Notes under the pieces: model-generated
Databases searched by the model: none
Told to the model about the DNA's origin: nothing
Seen by the model: only the letters and a program-made list of their open reading frames with translations
NCBI GenBank assembly: GCA_963662155.1
Contig: OY759267.1
Coordinates: 226,501-290,500 of the forward strand
Direction: 5' to 3'
Origin: Lamellibrachia columna
Lineage: Eukaryota; Annelida; Polychaeta; Sabellida; Siboglinidae
DNA: 64,000 bases
In this document: in pieces, positions 48,271-60,856 of the stretch
How the letters are laid out: each line of letters opens with the position of its first letter
Numbering within the stretch: the first letter of the stretch is position 1
Translations under genes and position numbers: made by a program

Positions 48271-49900
48271 AAATACTGAAGTGATCAGTCGCAAAATATG
48301 GCGATCTGCTACATACACTTTTTTTCGGTCGTGATCCTTGGCGAATTGCTACTTCCTAACACTGGCGGGTCATATTTATAATAATCACTCGCGCCTTTAT
48401 TTTACCCGCGCTTATTGTTGTATTCAAGTCAATGTACAGAATGCATGGGTATTGTGCTGGCAGTCTATATTTTTGCATGAGTATGTCACAACTATCGACT
48501 ATCTATTGCTATCTCACATATTTGCCTACAAGTATCGTTTTCGCATCTTTGCGTTCCTAAATATGGGTGCTCTCATCCTTTTAACTGCATAAGTGCATTT
48601 ACATCTACGTCCTACGATATTAAGGAATACTACACTATATTGCGCATGTGTTGAAGTCGACTCGAGGACTTGGTAGGATTGTCGTTCCGAACTGTTCAAA
48701 TGACGAAAGTACGTGTATATTTGCTATAATCGAAGTGCGCTCCTTAACACGTACGTATATTTCTGTAAATCTGCAATCCTAATTTTTGGCGATTTTCTAC
48801 TTACTAACACGATTTTCTCTTTGGCAACTTTCCTTTTGATTTCTTTCAAATAGCTTCAACGTCATGAAAGGCACACGACTGGACTCGTATCATTTCGGTA
48901 TGAGATATTTTCCTATTTACGTTTTTGACTCCACAATACCTTGACCTAGTCGAAAAGGGCTTTAGCCGACGACTTCGGTGGCGAATTGCTACTTACTAAT
49001 AGCCAATTGTCTCTTTGGCAACTTTCGGAAAATATCACACATGAAACAGGAGTGCGACTTTCTGTGATGCATCGAAACGTCCAAAGGGCCTTCAGTGCGA
49101 AGTTTCCGTCGCGCACTGCCAACGGGGGTGTTATTTCTACCGATGTGAAAATCTGATGATACATTGACCGAGTTACAAATTGTTAGTTTTCTGATTATTT
49201 CTTCTGAAGATACATTGACCGAGTTACAACTTGTTAGTTTTCTGATTATTTCTTCTGAAGATACATTGACCGAATTTGCACGGATTTTCTTTCAATTTTT
49301 TTCCCCAAAATTTCTTCTGATGATACATTGACCATATCATGATACATGGTAAGGTAAAGGTAGGTAAGTCATCCCCCATTACGCCTTAGGAAGCCATGAA
49401 GGCTTATATGGCCAGTGCTTAAACCTGGTTTCTGTAGTGCGAAGCAACTTAGAGTGCAGTTATCCTGACTCTCCTGGACGGGGCACTAGTCCATCGCAGG
49501 TACCTTCCAAACAGTGTTTGTACTCATGTGCAGCTGAGTAGACTGAGGCAAAGTAGGGTAAACGAAATTGCCTAAGCTTCGAAAACGAACCGTGCCCAGT
49601 GTGGGTCTTGAACTCACAACCCTCGAATTTAAAGTCCAACACCTTAACCACTAGGCCACGGCTGCCCCCATGATACATGGATCAGTCACAAAATATGGCG
49701 GTCTGCTACATTTACTTTTTTTGGTCGTCATCCTTGGCGAATTTCTACTTACTAAAATGCTTTTCTCTTTGGCAAATTTCCTTTTTATTTGTTTTCAATG
49801 ACTACGCGACAACTGGTTCTTAGAAAGGCGAATGCGACCGCCTAATTGTGGCAATTGGTTCTTGGAAAGGCGGCTGCTACCGCCTAATTATGACAATTGG
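48271..49900. other. Leader region (U4)
   Basis: An intact motif pair has TGGCGA blocks at 48299 and 48339. A mutated pair lies at about 49683 and 49722. The 51-bp repeat is at about 49152-49349, and two hairpins are at about 49834-49885. The SINE listed separately splits the repeat from the second motif pair. Confidence 0.55.
49350..49668 (-). mobile_element. tRNA-derived SINE with 12-bp target-site duplication
   Basis: Read on the minus strand, the element begins with a tRNA-like head: an A box (TGGCCTAGTGGTTAAGG) and a B box region (GGTTGTGAGTTCAAGACCC), the internal promoter of RNA polymerase III. A central block with GATGGACTAGTGCCCCGTCC resembles conserved SINE core regions. It ends in a short repeat tail with TTACC units. 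CATGATACATGG flanks it at 49338-49349 and 49669-49680, and the matching sites in U1-U3 have a single copy, so filled and empty sites are both visible. Confidence 0.92.
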
Positions 49901-49976
49901 CGTAGGCGTCCGTCACGTTTTCGTGGTTGAACAAGTTCTGCAAGATAAGACGGCGTGGATTTGTTGCTATTTACAG

Positions 49977-52005
<2,029 letters not shown>

Positions 52006-52169
52006 AGTGCAAAAGCAATGTTGCCAATTTCAACATCACAGAGTGACTAGATGTCAGCGCAACTGTCAGTTGGTTGTTTGTTTTTTCGATTTATTATATT
52101 TTTGTTTCTTGTTCCAGTTGATATTAAAATATTTGTTTGCATGATATATTGACTTGTTATTTACGTTCA

Positions 52170-52175
52170 AATAAA
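52170..52175 (+). terminator. Candidate polyadenylation signal of the U4 recombinase gene
   Basis: AATAAA lies 165 bp after the stop codon at 52005, in a flank conserved between copies. In B1 and B2 the matching sequence is mutated to AATCAA, though another AATAAA follows about 45 bp later. Confidence 0.45.
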
Positions 52176-52270
52176 TATGTCTTAATTTTAATCAGTGTAG
52201 AATTGTTGCATGAGTATGTCACAACTACGGACTACCTGATGATATACATTGACCATCTCATGATACTTTG

Positions 52271-52745
52271 ATCAGTCGCAAAATATGGCGATCTGCTACA
52301 TTTACATTTTTTCGGTCGTCATCCGAATTGCTACTTACTAAAACTGGAGTGTCATATAAAATAGTCACTCCCTCCTTTACTTTACCCGCGCTTATTGTTG
52401 TATTCAAGTCAATCTACAGAATGCACGGGTATTGTGTTGGCAGACTAAATTTTTGCATGAGTATGTCACAACTATCGACCACCTGAATTTATCAGTCGCA
52501 AAATATGGCGATCTGCTACATATACTTTTTTCGGTCGTGATCCTTGGCGAATTGCTACTTAGAAACACCGGCGGGTCATATCATAATCACTCCCGCCTTT
52601 ACTTCACCCGCCCTTATTGTTGTATTCAAGTCAATCTACAGGATGCAAGGGTATTGTGTTGGCAGACTATATTTTTGCATGACTATTTGATAATGATCGA
52701 CTACCTGCAGTGATCAGTCGCAAAAATGGCGAATTGCTACCTCAT
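52271..52745. promoter_or_regulatory. Composite-motif module at the start of element B1 (duplicated)
   Basis: Two modules lie in tandem. Full-length motif copies are at 52271, at 52491 and 52530 (TGGCGA blocks 39 bp apart) and at 52713. Between them lies a GGCGGG to CCCGCC inverted repeat around an AT-rich loop and a conserved stretch containing TTATTGTTGTATTCAAGTCAA. This module heads every recombinase copy. Confidence 0.65.
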
Positions 52746-53849
52746 ATATTTACAACAGAACAGACGACGGTTTTTTAATGCGCTGCTTTGAATTGATATA
52801 TTTTCCATACAGTGGATATTTCTGAAGATATTGGAAACCGTCTGCATTGGAACATGATGATGATGTGTAGCAAACGTATGACTAAATTTGAGGAACAGCT
52901 ACTTAACAGTGTTTGTTGATTTTGTAATTACAAGTTGAAGCCGGAAACAATCCGGCAATATTTGATAGTTCTTGCAAACTTCCTGACTTTTTTGTAAGGA
53001 AGGCGAGAGCTATTGGCTAAAGTGGGAATGACCACCTGCGAGCTCCAAACAATATTCGCAAAGGTGAAGTCCATGGTAAAGAGCATGTGGAAAAATGTAA
53101 TGAAAGGGGCATTCCGTAAACAGTCTGAAGGAGGAGACGTCCTTGACAACGTGACCAAATACATTGGCGCATACTTGACGTCAGAGCGCGTCAGCCGGCT
53201 CAGAAGTATGCTGCAACAAAGAAATGACGCGAACAGCTTCAGGCGAGAGGAAAAACTAGACATAAGGGGATCGTTGATCCTTGAACCCTTCTTCACCAAC
53301 GCAAAAAGGGGTGGCGACATCGGAAACCTGACGGTGGCAGAGGTGAAAAGCGCCGCTAAGACTATATATGAAAAGGATGACGAAGACAGCGTTGTGGAGC
53401 TCAACATTGTAACACATAAGGAGGCAAGAATTGGCAAAACTTGCTAGGTCATTGTTACGACGGCCAACATGCTGCTGCTGTTGCAGAAGTACATAAATTT
53501 GTTTATTAACGACGATCAGAAAAATGCGTTCGTGACGATGAATGGCGATCAAATATCTTCGTCGGTAAGTGTTTTTAATACAAATAGCGGATAAAAAAGG
53601 ACGATCAGTTATCTTTAATTAAATTAAGTTTTTTTCAGACATCTAGCAAAAGCCGAAAAGTGGCTGTCACGTCGATCCGAGAATCGGGAGCGGATCGACA
53701 ACGGCAGATAATACTAGCCCGCCACAAGGCCCAAAATGTCACGACAGCGGACCTCTACTATAAAAAATCTGGTCAATTTAAAGAGATGCGTCAAGTTCTG
53801 AAGAGGATGTCGTCGATATACACGGTAAGGATGGCATATGCTACAGTAA

Positions 53850-54200
53850 ATTTAGTTACGAAAGTCGCTTATTACAATGTGGTTTGACAACACTAGAGAC
53901 CAGGAGACTAAGAGGAGACCAAATAGAAGTGTTTAACATAGCGAATGGTTATGAGGATGTTGATAGGAATATGCTCTTCAAAGTTAAAGAAGGCTGTAGA
54001 ACCAGAGGATACAAAGCAGCATCAGTTAAGTAGCAGTGTAGGTTGGACATGAGAAAGTTCTCTTTTTTCAAAATAAATGAATGGATCAAACTGCCAAATG
54101 ATTATGTTTATGCAAGTAGTGTGAATATGTTTAAAACTAGAATTTACAGATATTTGATAAGGGCGGGCTACATATAGATAAGAACATTGTTCGATTCTCG
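53850..54200 (+). mobile_element. CR1 3' fragment in B1, first copy
   Basis: Degenerate CR1 C-terminal sequence (ETRRLRGDQIEVFN, KAASVK-type stretch with stop codons) follows directly after the exon ending at 53824 and its GTAAGGATGGCA donor. It ends at the start of the CR1 3' UTR. Confidence 0.85.
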
Positions 54201-54639
54201 ATAAAAAGGACGACCAGTTATCTTTAATTATATTAAGTTTTGTTCAGACAAGGAAGACATGTACGGACACGCAAAGAGCCGTAGCGACACGTGCATTTCA
54301 GTTAGCTAATATACCATTTCTTTGACCGTCTCTTTGTGTGTTTGTGTGTTTTACAGATGATGTCCAAGGTCGTAGCATGGGAATGGAAATATTACGCTGA
54401 AGAGACTGGCAAGGACCTGCCTGACATAACAGCTAGCAAAAGCCGTAAAGTGGCTGTCACGTCGATCCGAGAATAGGGAGCGGACAACAGCAGACAATAC
54501 TAGCCCGCCACATGGCCCATAATGTCACGACAGCGGACCGTTATTTTGATAAATCTGGTCAATTTAAAGAGATGCGTCAAGTTCTGAATAGATTGTCGTC
54601 GATATAACCGGTAAGGATGGCACATGCTACAGTAAAGTT

Positions 54640-55066
54640 AATAAAGAAAGTCGCTTATTACAATGAGGTTTGACAACACTAGAGACCAGGAGACTAAGAG
54701 GAGACCAAATATAAGTGTTTAAAATAGTGAATGGTTATGAGGATGTTGATAGGAATGTGTTCTTCAAACTTAAAGAAGGCAGTAGAACCAGAGGACACAA
54801 AGCAGCATTAGTTAAGTAGCAGTGTAGGTTGGACATGAGAAAGTACACTTTCTCAAAATAAATGAATGGAACAAACTGCCAAATGATTGTGTTAATGCTA
54901 GTAGTGTGAATATGTTTAAAACTAGAATTTACAGATATTTGATATGGGCGGGGTACACATAGATGAGAACATTGTTGGATTCTCGATAAGCCAATCGCTT
55001 CCTTGTCCACCTGCCATTTGGAACTTGTTGTTTGAGATGGCAATCTTTTAATATTGTTCAATCTAA
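54640..55066 (+). mobile_element. CR1 3' fragment in B1, second copy
   Basis: The same fragment recurs at the same place relative to the exon ending at 54610 and extends to the CR1 3' end (ATAAGCCAATCGCTTCC and the TTGTTCAATC-like tail). Its recurrence shows that exon and CR1 fragment were duplicated together. Confidence 0.87.
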
Positions 55067-55356
55067 AGACATCGATATTTTATTTATATTTACTTGTATT
55101 TATTTATTTTATTAGTTATTTTATTTATCTATATTTGTATTTATTTATTTTGAAATATACGTTTCAGTCTGCAGCGAAAGGGACAACGGACGAACAGCCA
55201 GTGCGATCAACGTCGACTGCTCCATCGCAGTGGGAGAGGATCCCAGCCAACACCTCAACGAAAAGTAGTATGTGCTGCAAATGCGGGGCACCTACGACGA
55301 GAAAGGATTTACATATGATACTAGTGCATCGACTACAGGAGGGCTCGGAGCAGTAG

Positions 55357-55924
55357 AGATCGGCACAAAGAGAATCGCAAGGAGTGGAAGATTTCGTTGC
55401 ACAAGCGCCAGAGATGTTGGCACTTTCAACGTCTGAGAGCGACTAGGTTATTAGTAGTCAGCGCAACTGTCAGTTGCTAGTTTGTTTGTTCGATTGATTG
55501 TCTTCTTGTTCCAGTTGATATTAAAATTACCTTTTGCATTTTATATTGACTTGTTATTTACGTGCAAATCAATAGTAAATGTCTCCATTTTAATCAGTGT
55601 AAAATAAAGAAAACTAACTCGTGCTGACTCAGGCGGCGCCGTTTACCAACGCTTTGAGAGTCACAGTCATCGGTCGCAAAATATGGCGATCTGCTACATA
55701 ACTTTTTATCGGTCGTGATACTTGGCGAATTGCTACTTACTAACACTGGCGGTTCATATCATAGTCACTCCAGCCTTTACTTTACCCGTGCTTATTGTTG
55801 TATTCAAGTCAATGTACATAATGCACGGGTATTGTGCTGGCAGACTATATTTTTGCATGAGTATCTCACAACGATCGACTACCTGCAGTGATCAGTCGCA
55901 AAATGGCGAAATGCTACCTCACAT
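55357..55924. promoter_or_regulatory. 3' flank of B1 and motif module of B2
   Basis: The flank with TTGATATTAAAATTACC and TTGACTTGTTATTTACG ends in GTGTAAAATAAAG. After a short GGCGGCGCCGTTTACC link, the motif pair of the next element starts at 55669 and 55708, with the third copy at 55891. The same junction, with few differences, recurs at 58070-58160, so consecutive elements share a head-to-tail junction. Confidence 0.65.
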
Positions 55925-56715
55925 ATTTGCAACAGAACAGACGATGGGTTTCTGATGCGCTGCTTTGAAGTGATATTTTTACCATTAACTGGATATTTCT
56001 CAAGATATTGGAGACCGTATGAATTGGACCATGATGACGATGTGTACCAAACGTATGACTAAGTAAAGTCCATGGCAAAGAGAATGTTGAAAGATGTAAT
56101 GAACGAGGCATTCCGTAAACAGTCTGAAGGAGGAGACGTCCTTGATATCGGGACCAAAGACATTGGCGCATACTTGACGTCAGAGCGCGTCAGCCGGCTC
56201 AGAAGTATGCTGCAACAAAGAAATGACGCGAACAGCTTCAGGCGAGAGGAAAAACTAGACATAAGGGGATCGTTGATCCTTCAACCCTTCTTCACCAACG
56301 CAAAAATGGCTGGCGACATCGGAAACCTGACGGCGGCAGAGGTAGCAAGCGCCGCTGAGACTATAGATGAAAAGGACGACGAAGACAGCGTTGTTGAGCT
56401 CAACATTGTAACCCACAAGGAGGCAAGAAGTGGCAAAACTTGATCGCGCATTGTCACGACGGCCAACTTGCTGCTGCTGCAGAAGTACATAAATTTGTTT
56501 GCTAACGACGACCAGAAAAATGCGTTCGTGACGATTAATGGCGATCAGATATCTTCATCGGTAAGTGTTTTTAATGCAAGTAGCGGATACAAAAAGGACG
56601 ACCAGTTATCTTTAATCATATTAAGTTTTTTCAGACATGGAAGAAATGTACGGATACGCAAAGAGCCGTAACGACATTTGCACTTCAGGTAGCGAATATA
56701 CAATTTCTGTGACGG

Positions 56716-56717
<2 letters not shown>

Positions 56718-56793
<76 letters not shown>

Positions 56794-56826
56794 CGTGTAC
56801 GTGCGTGCGTGCGTGCGTGCGTGCGT
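56718..56826. repeat. (GT)n microsatellite in B2 intron
   Basis: About 35 GT units followed by GTGC units fill the intron between the 18-codon exon and the second catalytic exon. The same intron has a short GT run in U4 (50940-50956) and B1 and a very long one in B3, so the tract is ancestral. Confidence 0.95.
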
Positions 56827-57117
56827 ATTTTACAGAATATGTCCAAGGTCGTAGCAAAGGATGGAAACATTACGCCGAAGAGACTGGCAAAGCCCTGCCA
56901 GCCATAACAGCTAGCATAAGCCGGAAAGTGGCTGTCACGTCGATCCGAGAATCGGGAGCGGATCGATAACGGCAGAGAATACTAGCCCGCCACAAGGCCC
57001 ATAATGTCACGAAAGCGGACCGCTACTATGATAAATCTGGTCAACTTAAAGAAATGCGTCAAGTTCTGAAGAGGGTGTCGTCGATATACACGGTAAGGAT
57101 GGCATATGCTACAGTAA

Positions 57118-57540
57118 ATTACGAAAGTCGCTTATTATGATGTGGTTTGACAACACTAGAGACAAGGACACTAAGACCAAATAGAATTGTTTTAAATACT
57201 GAATGGTTATGAGGATGTTGATAGGAATATGTTCTTCAAATTTAAAGAAGGCCGTAGAACCAGAGGAAACAAAGGAGCATTAGTCAAGTAGCAGAGTAGG
57301 TTGGACATGAGAAAGTACTCTTTCTCAAAATAAATAAATGGATCAAACTGCCAAATGATTGTGTTAATGCTAGTAGGGTGAATATGTTTAAAACTAGAAT
57401 TTACATAGATTTGGTAAGGGCGTGCTACACCTAGATGAGAAAATGGTTGGATTCTCGATAAGCCAATCGCTTCCTTGTCCACTTGCCATTTGGAAATTGT
57501 TGTTTGGGATGGCAATCTTGTTAAATATTGTTAAATCTAA
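57118..57540 (+). mobile_element. CR1 3' fragment in B2
   Basis: This CR1 remnant occupies the same position after the exon end as in B1 and reaches the CR1 3' end with a TTGTTAAATCT-type tail. It has many stops. Confidence 0.87.
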
Positions 57541-58141
57541 ACACGCCGATATTTTATTATATATACTTGTATTTATTTATTTCATTAGTCATTTTATTGA
57601 TCTATATTTCTATTTATTTATTTTGCAATATATGTTTCAGTCTGCAGCGAAAGGGACAACGGACGAACAGCCAGTGCCATCAACGTCAACTGCGCCATCG
57701 CAGTGGGAGAGGATCCCAGCCAGCCCCACAACGAAAAGAAGTATGTGCTGCAAATACGGGGTACATACGACGAGAATGGATTTACATATTACACGAGTGC
57801 AACGACTACAGGAGGGCTCGGAGCAGTAGAGATCGGCACATAGAGAATCGCAAGGAGTGGATGATTTCGTTGCACAAGCGCCAGAGATGTTGGCAATTTC
57901 AACGTCTGAGAGCGACTAGGTTATTACTAGTCGTCGTAACTGTGAGTTGTTAGTTTGTTTGTTCGATTTATTGTCTTCTTGTTCCAGTTGATATTAAAAT
58001 TACCTTTTGCATTATATATTGACTTGTTATTTACGTGCAAATCAATAGTAAATGTCTCCATTTTAATCAGTGTAAAATAAAGAAAACCAATTCGGTCTGA
58101 CTCAGTCGGCGCCGTTTACCTACGCTTTGAGAGTCACAGCC

Positions 58142-58400
58142 ATCGGTCGAAAAATATGGCGATCTGCTACATAATTTTTTATCTGTCTTCATCCTTGGCG
58201 AATTGCTACTTACTAACACTGGCGGTTCATATCATAGTCACTCCCGCCTTTACTTTTCCCGTGCTTATTGTTGTATTCAAGTCAATGTACAGAATGCACG
58301 GGTATTGTGCTGGCAGACAATATTTTTGAAAGACTATCTCACAACGATCGACTACCTGCAGTGATCAGTCGCAAAAATGGCGGATTGCTACCTCAAATAT
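58142..58400. promoter_or_regulatory. Composite-motif module at the start of element B3
   Basis: Motif copies lie at 58142, about 58175 (with a changed first block) and 58364, the same three-copy arrangement as in B2. Confidence 0.6.
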
Positions 58401-58685
58401 TTGCAACAGAACAGACGACGGTTTTGTAATGCGCTACGTTGAAGTGATATTTTTGCTATACAGTGGATATTTCTCAAGATATTGGAGACCGTCTGTTTTG
58501 GAACATGATGACGATATGTAGCAAACGTATTACTAAATTTGGGGAACAGCTACTTAACAGTTTTTGTTGATTTTCTAATTCCAAGTTGAAGCCGGAAACA
58601 ATCCGGCTATATTTGATAGTTCTTGGAAACTTCCTGATTGTTTTGTAAGGAAGGCGAGAGCTATTGGCTAAAGTGGGAATGACCA
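58401..58685 (+). pseudogene. Partial duplicated N-terminal part of B3
   Basis: This repeats the N-terminal exon (ATGCGCTACGTTGAAG onward) and the core-binding start (KPETIR, near 58590) and stops at GGGAATGACCA. It then joins abruptly to a second N-terminal exon at about 58687. It is a truncated extra copy. Confidence 0.7.
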
Positions 58686-58689
58686 GTGA

Positions 58690-59591
58690 TGCGCTGCTTT
58701 GAAGTGATATTTTTACCATTAACTGGATATTTCTCAAGATATTGGAGACCGTATGCATTGGAACATGATGACGATGTGTACCAAACGTATGACTAAACAG
58801 CTACTTAGTAGTGTTTGTTGATTTTCTAATTCCAAGTTAAAGCCCGAAACAAGCCGGCAATATTTGATAGTTCTTGCAAACTTCCTGACTTTTTTGTACG
58901 GAAGGCGAGAGCTATTGGCTAAAGTGGGAATGACCACCTGCGAGCTCCAAACAATATCCGCAAAGGTGAAGTCCATGGCAAAGAGCATGTTGAAAGATGT
59001 AATGAAAGAGGCATTCCGTAAACAGTCTGAAGGAGGAGACGTCCTTGACATCGGGACCAAAGACATTGGCGCACATTTGACGTCAGAGCGCGTCAGCAGG
59101 CTCAGAAGTATGCGGCAACAAAGAAATGAAGCGAACAGCTTCAGGCGAGAGGAAAAACTAGACATAAGGGGATCGTTGATCCTTCAACCCTTCTTCACCA
59201 ACGCAAAAAGGGCTGGCGACATCGGAAACCTGACGGCGGCAGAGGTGAAAAGCGCCGCTGAGACTATAAATGAAAAGGACGACGAAGACAGTGTTGTGAA
59301 GCTCAACATTGTAACCCACAAGGAGGCAAGAAGTGGTAAAACCTGCTCACTCATTGTAACGACGGACAACCTGCTGTTGCTGCAGAAGTACATAAATTTG
59401 TTTGCTAACGACGACCAGAAAAATGCTTTCGTGACGATGAATGGCGATCAAATATCTTCGTTGGTAAGTGTTTTTAATACAAGTAGCGGATAAAAAAGGA
59501 CTTTCAGTTATCTTTCATTATATTAAGCTTTTTTCAGACATGGAAGACATGTACGGACACGCAAAGAGCCGTAACGACACTTGCACTTCAG
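58690..59591 (+). CDS. Tyrosine recombinase B3, intact first catalytic exon, truncated 3'
   Basis: This is the only copy with an uninterrupted long catalytic exon (58837-59463, about 209 codons). It begins LKPETSRQYLIVLANFLTFL, a core-binding helix pattern of tyrosine recombinases, and continues through the first Arg in RAGDIGNLTAAEV, the Lys in VTHKEARSGK and the C-terminal NGDQISSL at donor GTAAGTG. The 18-codon exon (59538-59591) is intact. The following (GT)n intron ends at about 59878 in unrelated sequence, and the exon with the second Arg, His and Tyr is absent, so the copy cannot be active. Confidence 0.72.
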
Positions 59592-59621
59592 GTAGCGAAT
59601 ATACAATTTCTGTGACCAACT

Positions 59622-59878
<257 letters not shown>

Positions 59879-59889
59879 GTGTGTGTGGG

Positions 59890-60650
59890 ACATGTGCTGA
59901 AGGGGTCGGCAAGTTACAGTGTGATCATCAACTGATTGTAATCAGTAATTTTAGGAAGGACACGGTTACAATACTACCATTGAAAAAGTTTACATTAGTT
60001 ATATTCACTGAAGTGCAAAGATAATACTGAGAGAGATCATGTATTACGTTCAACTCTAGTCAATGATCTAGTCTAGTCAGGATGAAAACCAAGTATTACA
60101 TGTATTTGCTAGATTTTTCTTGTTTTGTGGAGTTTCTTTTCTAAAAATGTTTTATATTCAGTTGAGATTCTTTGAAATCAAAAGCAGACAAATAAGAAAT
60201 TTTTGTTTTTGTATTATTGTGAGAATATGGTTGTGGACATGGATTGAGGAAGATTAACACAACATTTTAACGAAAGTATCGGGCTAGTAGAATTGTTTTT
60301 AATTCAGCAGGCCTGCAGTCCTCAACTTGGGCTGTAGAGCTATTACTGGTTGCCTCAAACCAAAGCGAGTGGACGACCTTTAACTGCTATGTGGTATTTC
60401 TCCACCATCGATGAGAAGGGCATCCTTCACATAAATAGAGAGAACCAAGCAGGAAAGTGATCCTCACCACCCCCTGAACCAGCACCCAAGAGGTTGAAAT
60501 CCAGGAATAGATGCCTTCATTTTGTCCCTGGATGGTAAACCACACAGCTGCAGAATAGATGATTGGTCAACACATCTGCAGTCAAAGTGTCTCATGACCC
60601 GGATGAGTCCCTGTCAAAAGGAGCTAGAGAGCCGTGGCCAACCTGACAGT
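59890..60650. other. Intergenic DNA without recognised feature
   Basis: No gene, RNA or repeat is recognised. The last 350 bp may be decayed upstream sequence of the retroelement remnant that follows. Confidence 0.5.
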
Positions 60651-60652
60651 GT

Positions 60653-60856
60653 CTCAACTGCCTTAGGACTGGTGTTGGGCACAGCAGACACTTGATGCAA
60701 AAGTGGGAGTATATCCAGAATGCCAACATTAAATGTGACTGTGGAGAGGACTCCCAAACGATGGAACATCTGATAGAATGCCCCCTCCTACCAGAACCCA
60801 GCATACCAAACGACTTGGCAGTGTACAACTCCTGTTCCAGAGCCTGTGTGCTGTAG
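60653..60856 (+). mobile_element. C-terminal remnant of a non-LTR retrotransposon
   Basis: The plus frame reads LNCLRTGVGHSRHLMQKW, then CDCGEDSQTMEHLIECPLL and ends at TAG 60856. This is the C-terminal Cys-x-Cys to His to Cys motif with the TMEHLI...CPLL signature found at the end of many non-LTR ORF2 proteins. It differs from both the CR1 and the second non-LTR fragments in this window. Confidence 0.75.

Larger units (their letters stand above)
43319..49900. repeat. Macrosatellite unit U4 (partial, right end of array)
   Basis: U4 follows the common layout from minisatellite A to the hairpins near 49834-49885, then departs. The exons found at 11756-13030 of U1 are missing and the sequence enters a recombinase copy that retains its downstream exons. 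U4 also lacks the interstitial telomere block and carries a private SINE. Confidence 0.88.
52754..55356 (+). pseudogene. Tyrosine recombinase pseudogene B1
   Basis: The copy keeps the general exon order but is decayed. The first catalytic exon (about 52936-53564) has TAA after NFLTFL and a TAG after SGKTC-type sequence near 53446; its first Arg box reads KRGGDIGNLTV. A fused exon 53639-53824 joins ACAT of the 18-codon exon to the SSKSRK part, and its His box is changed to HKAQ. A second, separate 18-codon exon (54247-54300, donor GT changed to TT) and exon 54357-54610 (several stops) follow. The last exon 55168-55356 is open and has an intact C-terminal C2H2-like finger, CCKCG to DLHMILVH. 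Confidence 0.72.
55925..57829 (+). pseudogene. Tyrosine recombinase pseudogene B2
   Basis: A deletion at about 56062 fuses the N-terminal exon to KVKSMAKRML, removing the core-binding segment. The first catalytic exon (to 56560) has MAGDIGNLT, so the first catalytic Arg is replaced by Met, and a TGA replaces the Cys of SGKTC. The 18-codon exon is intact (56635-56688). The exon 56836-57092 is 257 instead of 258 bp, shifting the frame, although HKAHNVTKADRYYD can still be read. The last exon 57641-57829 has lost two zinc ligands (CCKY, RVQ). Confidence 0.72.

Noticed and set aside
49590..49668. tRNA gene on the minus strand
   Set aside because: A and B boxes are present, but they belong to the head of a SINE with target-site duplication and repeat tail; the cloverleaf is not maintained.
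54735..55061. Minus-strand open frames of about 100 codons beside B1 and B2 (also 57207-57515)
   Set aside because: They are antisense to decayed CR1 3' fragments and carry no recognised domain.
56440..56446. TGA at the Cys position of SGKTC in B2 as a selenocysteine codon
   Set aside because: B2 has several other disabling changes (lost core-binding segment, Arg to Met, frameshift), and no selenocysteine insertion structure is apparent. A simple nonsense mutation is enough.
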